IMG/VR virus record: IMGVR_UViG_3300005613_000255
Location: 1-32,577 of that record
Reading direction: 5' to 3' (one strand)
Origin: a virus
DNA: 32,577 bases
The stretch's first letter is position 1. The number at the start of each line of letters is the position of its first letter. Under the pieces are notes generated by a model, which worked only from the letters and a program-made list of their open reading frames with translations, was not told the DNA's origin and ran no database searches. The position numbers and the translations under genes are program-made. Of the stretch, positions 32,514-32,577 are shown piece by piece.

Positions 32514-32577
32514 CAGCATTCATCCGTTTTTAAAAATTCTTCAACTCTCTCATCAGTATATTCTTCAATAATATGAT
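32513..32577 (-). CDS. C-terminal end of an early gene, 5' part outside window
   Basis: An open frame enters from the right edge and reads HIIEEYTDERVEEFLKTDEC before TGA at 32513-32515. The stop overlaps the next ATG (TGATG), the same coupling used throughout this block, which supports a real coding end. It is acidic and helical. Too little remains to name it. Confidence 0.55.
   Translation of the reverse strand, partial: HIIEEYTDERVEEFLKTDEC

Noticed and set aside
1-32577. CRISPR arrays, insertion sequences, integrase, psbA, tRNA genes
   Set aside because: Looked for and not seen; no regularly spaced repeats, transposase motifs, tyrosine-recombinase motifs or D1 protein sequence appear in any frame examined.

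Overview
This window is most of the genome of a T7-like podovirus that infects cyanobacteria, most likely a marine or estuarine Synechococcus phage of the Autographivirales type. All supported genes lie on the minus strand, so the phage genome reads from the right edge of the window to the left. The T7 module order is intact. The cyanobacterial host is indicated by a high-light-inducible protein gene (hli), a candidate NblA phycobilisome-degradation gene, and a ribonucleotide reductase pair of the kind found in cyanopodoviruses.

Layout in transcription order (right to left). (1) 32577-30803: nine tightly packed small early genes of unknown function; the first is cut by the window edge. One encodes a 54-residue membrane protein. 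(2) 30825-22157: RNA polymerase, an endonuclease VII-like HNH nuclease, single-stranded-DNA-binding protein, endonuclease I, a small unknown, primase-helicase, a DNA polymerase split into separate exonuclease and polymerase frames, 5'-3' exonuclease, the NblA candidate, a DUF3310 protein and a MazG-like pyrophosphohydrolase. (3) 22164-19912: class I ribonucleotide reductase large and small subunits and a small unknown. (4) 19915-13828: a Gln-rich virion-type protein in the T7 7.3 position, portal, scaffold, hli, a set of tiny very basic proteins, a GH19 endolysin, a structured non-coding stretch, a LAGLIDADG homing endonuclease and the major capsid protein, which is followed by a strong intrinsic terminator. 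(5) 13779-1: tail tubes A and B, three internal virion proteins and the tail fibre, which runs off the left edge. Terminase, any holin and the genome ends are outside the window. No psbA, integrase or tRNA gene was seen.

The genes act together as follows. The phage polymerase transcribes the later modules. Host DNA and nucleotide pools are recycled by the nucleases, ribonucleotide reductase and MazG-like enzyme to feed replication. Hli, and NblA if real, would adjust the host photosynthetic machinery during infection. Capsid and tail genes then build a short-tailed virion with an ejectable core that carries its own cell-wall-degrading domain. Genes are packed with 1-8 base stop/start overlaps (TGATG, TAATG, ATGA), which implies translational coupling.

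The points most worth a second look are the NblA candidate, the split DNA polymerase with a one-base frame break at a C4 run, the free-standing LAGLIDADG gene with its structured leader upstream of the capsid gene, the 15-codon Lys/Gly mini-gene nested in the start of the next gene, the ribonucleotide reductase small subunit that lacks the usual radical tyrosine, and a terminator-like hairpin inside the start of the tail fibre gene.
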